Assembly: GCA_937892655.1 (NCBI GenBank)
Contig: CALBJC010000059.1
Span: forward strand, 1-8,898
Reading direction: 5' to 3'
DNA: 8,898 nucleotides
Source: an uncultured Clostridia bacterium
GTDB taxonomy: Bacteria; Bacillota; Clostridia; Oscillospirales; Ruminococcaceae
Part shown: piece by piece, positions 5,989-8,898 of the stretch
How the letters are laid out: each line of letters opens with the position of its first letter
Position numbering within the stretch: the first letter of the stretch is position 1
Made by a program: the position numbers and the translations under genes
Notes under the pieces: model-generated
Seen by the model: the letters and a program-made list of their open reading frames with translations, nothing else
Told to the model about the DNA's origin: nothing
Database searches by the model: none

Positions 5989-6747
5989 ATGAGCCTTAAG
6001 GATATTTTCAGCCAGGAAGTTAAAAATATGATGGAGAAGGAAAATAATGAAAATTCATCAGCTTCCTCTGAAGAAAACTACATAACTCAGCAGACTAATG
6101 AAGAACGTGTAAAGTTTGCTAAAGCGGCATTAGAGCAGGCTGAGCAGGAGGCTTCAGCATACTCTGAAGAAGTAAAAAAGGAAGAAAAGAAGGCAGAAGC
6201 CCCAAAGGCAGAAGCTCCAAAGCAGGCAGCTCCTGCTCCAAAGCCATATACTCCTTCATACGCTCGTCCTGAATTTTCAGATGATGAAGAAACAACGATC
6301 ATTTCAAGAAATACAGTAGTTGAGGGTAACATCCGCTCATTTGCAAATGTAAATGTAGAGGGCGCGATCAAGGGTGACGTTATCAGTACAAAGGATGCTC
6401 ATGTAAGCGGTAAGCTCGTTGGCAACTTAGAATGTAACAATGCTTCAATGATAGGCTCTCAGATGCAGGGTAATGTAAACTCAAAGGGTCAGGTTAAGTT
6501 TAACAAGGATTCCTTGATTTTAGGTGATGTAAGCGCATCATACCTTGATATGAACGGTAAGGTAAAGGGCAACATCGATATCAGCGGCAAGGCTGAATTC
6601 AAGGCTGACAGCTACATTTTAGGCGATATCACAGTAGCGTCCTTAACTGTTCACGATGGCGCAACGATCAATGGTCACGTTAATACAACTTTCTTGGCAG
6701 ATTCTCCTCAGACGATTTTCCCTGAAATGATTTCAATGACTGACTAA
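5989..6747 (+). CDS. Bactofilin (polymer-forming cytoskeletal protein)
   Basis: This 252-residue protein contains a bactofilin beta-helix domain at about 102-235. Gly-(Asp/Asn/His)-hydrophobic turns recur every 15-18 residues: GNI 113, GDV 129, GNL 145, GNV 161, GDV 179, GNI 194, GDI 212, GHV 229, as expected for one turn of the helix each. Bactofilins polymerise without nucleotide and scaffold curvature, stalk, polar or flagellar machinery at the membrane. The N-terminus (MSLKDIFSQEVKNMMEKE) could be an amphipathic membrane or partner segment. It is followed by a long Glu-rich stretch and an Ala-Pro-Lys linker with PKAEA repeats (68-88). This N-terminal extension (about 100 residues) is longer than in many minimal bactofilins. 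No zinc peptidase (M23) gene, a common bactofilin neighbour, is in view. It has its own promoter and a terminator downstream. Confidence 0.93.
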   Translation: MSLKDIFSQEVKNMMEKENNENSSASSEENYITQQTNEERVKFAKAALEQAEQEASAYSEEVKKEEKKAEAPKAEAPKQAAPAPKPYTPSYARPEFSDDEETTIISRNTVVEGNIRSFANVNVEGAIKGDVISTKDAHVSGKLVGNLECNNASMIGSQMQGNVNSKGQVKFNKDSLILGDVSASYLDMNGKVKGNIDISGKAEFKADSYILGDITVASLTVHDGATINGHVNTTFLADSPQTIFPEMISMTD

Positions 6748-6753
6748 TTTTGT

Positions 6754-6804
6754 GGCAGCGTTTATCAAAGATAAATGCTGCCCTTTTAATCTCTTTATTT
6801 TTTT
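6754..6804 (+). terminator. Intrinsic terminator between bactofilin and EAL-HDOD genes
   Basis: A 13-bp stem (6754-6766 with 6770-6782, outer GGCAGC/GCTGCC, one G-T wobble, loop AAA) is followed by CTTTTAATCTCTTTATTTTTTT. It lies only 7 nt after the bactofilin stop, and its tail runs to 18 nt before the next ATG. Little space remains for a promoter of the downstream gene, so partial read-through is likely. Confidence 0.85.
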
Positions 6805-6821
6805 AGGAAGGGGGCAAGCTG

Positions 6822-8102
6822 ATGGACGGTTACTTTGCCAGACAACCTATTTTAGATATTGACAATAAAACAACCGCATATGAAATTCTGTACAGAAATA
6901 TGCCTGATGCTTCTGAATATGCCCCTACAAATGATGCAGATTCATCAACAGCCTCAGTTATTACATCAACCTTCTTTGGTGACAGTGCGTTTGAGGTTTT
7001 CGAGGGCAAGAAGCTCTTTATAAACTTTACTGAAAATCTTCTTTTAAACGGCTGTGCAAAGCTTCTGCCTAAAGACAGCGTTGTTATCGAGGTTTTAGAA
7101 ACAGTAAGGCCAACAATGCAGGTCTTTGAAGCGCTTGCGGATTTAAGAATTGCAGGCTATACCGTAGCGGTTGACGATTTTGATCTCAACGGTGAAACAG
7201 CAGGCTTTTTAGACCACTGTGACATTGTAAAGATAGATTTTCGTACTCCTCGCGAGCAGATAGAGGCTACAGCTGCTGAATGCAGAAGAAGAAAGAAGAT
7301 AATTCTTGCTGAAAAGGTTGAAACAGAAGAAGAGGTAGCGTATGCAAAATCTCTTGGCTGTTCATTGATGCAGGGCTATTTCTTCGCAAAGCCTATGGTT
7401 ATGAAGGGCAGAAGTATGTCGCCTATGCTCATCAGCTTTTTGCGTATTGTTGAGCTTTTAAATGACGATAACGTAAATCTTCGTGAGGTCGCATCAATTA
7501 TCGAAACTGACGCGGCGCTTACATATAAGCTTTTAAAACTTGTAAACTCAATCCGTCATGACTGGATGCAGAAGGTTTCATCAGTTCTGCAGGCAGTAAA
7601 GCTTATCGGTATCAATAAGGCAAGAGAATGGATTTACCTTGTAGGCTTGCAGAAGATGAATGAAAATACTGCTGATGAACTTATCGTCAGCGCATTTTTC
7701 AGAGCTCGTTTCTGCGAATCGCTCGCAAACGCTATCCGCCCTGCCCGCCGTCACGCAAAAGAGCTTTATTTGATGGGTCTTATGTCAGCTATCGTAAACT
7801 ATTCAAATAACGACTATGATACAATGCTCAAGGATATTCCGCTTTCAGATAACATAAAGTCAGGCCTTACAGGCGGCGACAACGTTTTTGCGGATATATT
7901 CAACGTTGTAGTAGCCTTTGAAACTGCCGACTGGGATACAGTTGACAGCTTTATTCAGAAATATAACTTAAACAGCGATAATGTATTCAAGGATTACCTC
8001 AAGTGTCTTAAGGAGTCAGAACGGCTTATGAATTTAGGCAACGAGGCTGACAAGGAAGAAGAGGGAACTTCTGCGGCGAATACAAACGCAAAGAAGAGAT
8101 AA
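6822..8102 (+). CDS. EAL-HDOD protein (YuxH/CdgJ type), c-di-GMP phosphodiesterase or receptor
   Basis: The 426 residues hold an N-terminal EAL domain (about 1-195) and a C-terminal HDOD domain (about 198-400), the order seen in B. subtilis YuxH and V. cholerae CdgJ. The signature is EIL (E21) rather than EAL. The positions that bind metal and substrate in active EAL enzymes still appear present: E21, N69, E90, D118-D119, K137, E164, E167 and Q184 (in QGYFFAKP). The loop-6 DDFGTG segment reads DDFDLNG, and loss of that loop often weakens activity. The HDOD part (LLNDDNVNLREVASIIETD, ALTYKLLKLVNS) lacks HD catalytic residues and probably mediates protein contacts. The C-terminal tail is charged and disordered. 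GGAAGGGGG about 7 nt upstream sets the start. It likely tunes or reads c-di-GMP for the preceding bactofilin/ParA genes (inference from neighbourhood). The next ORF starts one base after its stop. Confidence 0.9.
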   Translation: MDGYFARQPILDIDNKTTAYEILYRNMPDASEYAPTNDADSSTASVITSTFFGDSAFEVFEGKKLFINFTENLLLNGCAKLLPKDSVVIEVLETVRPTMQVFEALADLRIAGYTVAVDDFDLNGETAGFLDHCDIVKIDFRTPREQIEATAAECRRRKKIILAEKVETEEEVAYAKSLGCSLMQGYFFAKPMVMKGRSMSPMLISFLRIVELLNDDNVNLREVASIIETDAALTYKLLKLVNSIRHDWMQKVSSVLQAVKLIGINKAREWIYLVGLQKMNENTADELIVSAFFRARFCESLANAIRPARRHAKELYLMGLMSAIVNYSNNDYDTMLKDIPLSDNIKSGLTGGDNVFADIFNVVVAFETADWDTVDSFIQKYNLNSDNVFKDYLKCLKESERLMNLGNEADKEEEGTSAANTNAKKR

Positions 8103-8141
8103 TATGAAAAATAAAAATTCAAGCTTTTTGAATAAAACAAT

Positions 8142-8166
8142 AACCGTTGCGATACTTGCAACGGTT
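8142..8166 (+). other. Perfect 9-bp inverted repeat inside the DMT start, terminator-like
   Basis: AACCGTTGC (8142-8150) and GCAACGGTT (8158-8166) pair perfectly with a 7-nt loop, followed by TGTTGTTTTCT. It lies about 40 nt after the EAL-HDOD stop and within the transporter start. It could end or attenuate transcription of the EAL-HDOD unit, or may just be coding sequence. Confidence 0.4.
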
Positions 8167-8214
8167 TGTTGTTTTCTATGGGGTAGCGCATTTCCATGTA
8201 TAAAAATAGGATAT

Positions 8215-8232
8215 AAGCTTTTTGAAATGCCC
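8215..8232. other. Junction between DMT and GNAT homology
   Basis: DMT-like protein sequence ends at about codon 40-41 (KLF) and GNAT-like sequence begins a few codons later. The 12-mer AAGCTTTTTGAA at 8215-8226 exactly repeats 8121-8132, in another reading frame. It could have served as microhomology, but an 11-base version also occurs near 5464, so chance is possible. Confidence 0.5.
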
Positions 8233-8736
8233 AATCTTATGCCTCTTGAAAAGGAACTTAACAAGCATGGACGTAAACTCAGCCAGACCCTTCATATGTT
8301 TTTGCCTGAAAGAAAGGTTGAGCCGAAGCAGAATTATCCTGTAAAGTGGTTTTATGACACGGAGATAATGCAGTTTTACGGTGATGAGCGTTTCCCGAAT
8401 GCAATCTGCGACAAATATAAGCCTGAACGTCCTGATAAAATAGTTGTAATTGCTTATGACGGCGATAAAATTATGGGTATGGCGGGCTGTTCCGAGGACG
8501 CGCCGGGGTGGATGCAGATCGGGATAGACGTTTTGCCCGAATACCGCTCCCGGGGAGTTGGAACCGCGCTGGTGAACGCCGTGAAAAACCGAATTGAGGA
8601 TCTTGGCGCCGTGCCCTTTTACGGTACGAGCCTGTCAAATTACAATTCATGGAATATTGCGCTGAACTGCGGCTTCCGCCCGGCGTGGGTGGAGATCGGT
8701 TCGGCCAAGCTTAGGTAGAGAAACAGGGAGGGTGAA

Positions 8737-8898
8737 ATGGCAAAAGTAATTTTGGTCTGCGGAAAGATCTGCAGCGGAAAAAGCACATATGCTGAGCAGA
8801 TGCGCGTTCAGAACCACGCCGCATTGCTCTCTGTGGACGAGATAACCCTTGCATTGTTCGGCCAGCATTGCGGCGATAAGCACGACGACTACGTGGAA
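8737..8898 (+). CDS. P-loop ATP-dependent kinase, AAA_33/zeta-toxin-like (5' part only)
   Basis: 54 codons are visible before the window ends. The protein starts MAKVILVCGKICSGKSTYAE: strand beta 1 followed by Walker A GKICSGKS (9-16), then LLSVDEITLALFG (31-43). The Asp after the strand (D34) sits where small P-loop kinases of the AAA_33, zeta and chloramphenicol-phosphotransferase type keep a catalytic or substrate-binding acid. Substrate cannot be told from this fragment. GGGAGGGTGAA just before the ATG gives a strong ribosome site. It lies 18 nt after the GNAT stop on the same strand, so both belong to one unit. GC is about 50-53% here against roughly 40% in the main locus, in line with the composition shift that begins at about 8480. 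Confidence 0.8.
   Translation, partial: MAKVILVCGKICSGKSTYAEQMRVQNHAALLSVDEITLALFGQHCGDKHDDYVE

Larger units (their letters stand above)
8104..8718 (+). pseudogene. In-frame chimera: DMT/EamA transporter start joined to a GNAT acetyltransferase C-terminal part
   Basis: The 204-codon open frame starts one base after the EAL-HDOD stop. Residues 1-41 are the start of a DMT/EamA transporter: first membrane helix (about 11-29) and the hallmark FLWGSAFPCIKIGYKLF. From about residue 42 this stops; a complete transporter would need some 250 more residues with nine more helices. Residues 45-204 instead match the C-terminal part of a GNAT N-acetyltransferase, with the acetyl-CoA motif VLPEYRSRGVGTALV (143-157; R148-x2-G151-x-G153) and a final NYNSWNIALNCGFRPAW. 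The GNAT piece appears to lack an N-terminal region present in longer relatives (from memory). GC jumps at about residue 126. Neither half is complete, so normal function is doubtful; it is either a recombination product or an assembly join. The frame is open, so a membrane-tethered GNAT cannot be excluded. Confidence 0.75.

Noticed and set aside
8215..8220. HindIII site (AAGCTT) at the chimera junction as a sign of cloning
   Set aside because: AAGCTT occurs several times in the window (for example near 2195 and 8708), so it is not evidence by itself.
1..8898. CRISPR arrays, tRNA/rRNA genes, transposases, known riboswitches
   Set aside because: No regularly spaced repeats, conserved RNA cores, transposase-like frames or typical riboswitch leaders were recognised on either strand.

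Overview
The window looks like chromosomal DNA from a low-to-moderate GC Bacillota, most likely a Clostridia/Oscillospiraceae (Ruminococcus-like) gut bacterium. This rests on strong purine-rich ribosome sites (AAGGGG, GGAAGG), short intergenic gaps, GC near 40% by eye, and the gene families present. No rRNA, tRNA, CRISPR array, transposase or parS-like site was seen.

Layout. (1) Positions 1-201 hold no gene. They carry a nested palindrome with a bidirectional terminator and a G-rich imperfect palindrome. (2) On the minus strand, a two-gene operon runs 1938 to 202: a ROK-type regulator with a degenerate sugar-kinase domain, then a small membrane-anchored protein of unknown function. (3) A 250-bp AT-rich divergent promoter region separates it from the plus-strand genes. 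(4) 2189-3337 encodes a class I SAM-dependent methyltransferase. (5) From its own promoter, 3411-5080 encodes an orphan ParA-type ATPase followed by a protein with a long disordered K/E-rich linker and a C-terminal ComFB-like Cys domain. (6) 5166-5798 encodes an unrecognised, possibly DUF5610-like helical protein behind a perfect SigD-type -10 element, ending in a strong terminator. (7) 5989-6747 encodes a bactofilin behind a near-consensus promoter. (8) 6822-8102 encodes an EAL-HDOD protein. (9) 8104-8718 is an in-frame chimera: the first ~41 residues of a DMT/EamA transporter joined to the C-terminal part of a GNAT acetyltransferase. (10) 8737 to the window end is the start of a P-loop kinase. 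GC rises sharply at about 8480, inside the GNAT part.

How the genes may work together. Genes 5-8 combine a surface-patterning ATPase (ParA), a ComFB domain (a family linked to competence/pilus behaviour and, in recent work, cyclic dinucleotides), a polymer scaffold (bactofilin) and an EAL-HDOD c-di-GMP-type protein. I infer a nucleotide-second-messenger-linked module for positioning a cell-surface or polar structure. It has no ParB, no parS and no obvious machine subunit in view. The association is read from gene order only and is the main candidate here for an undescribed system. The right end (from about 8226) is a separate mosaic region that could be real recombination or an assembly join.
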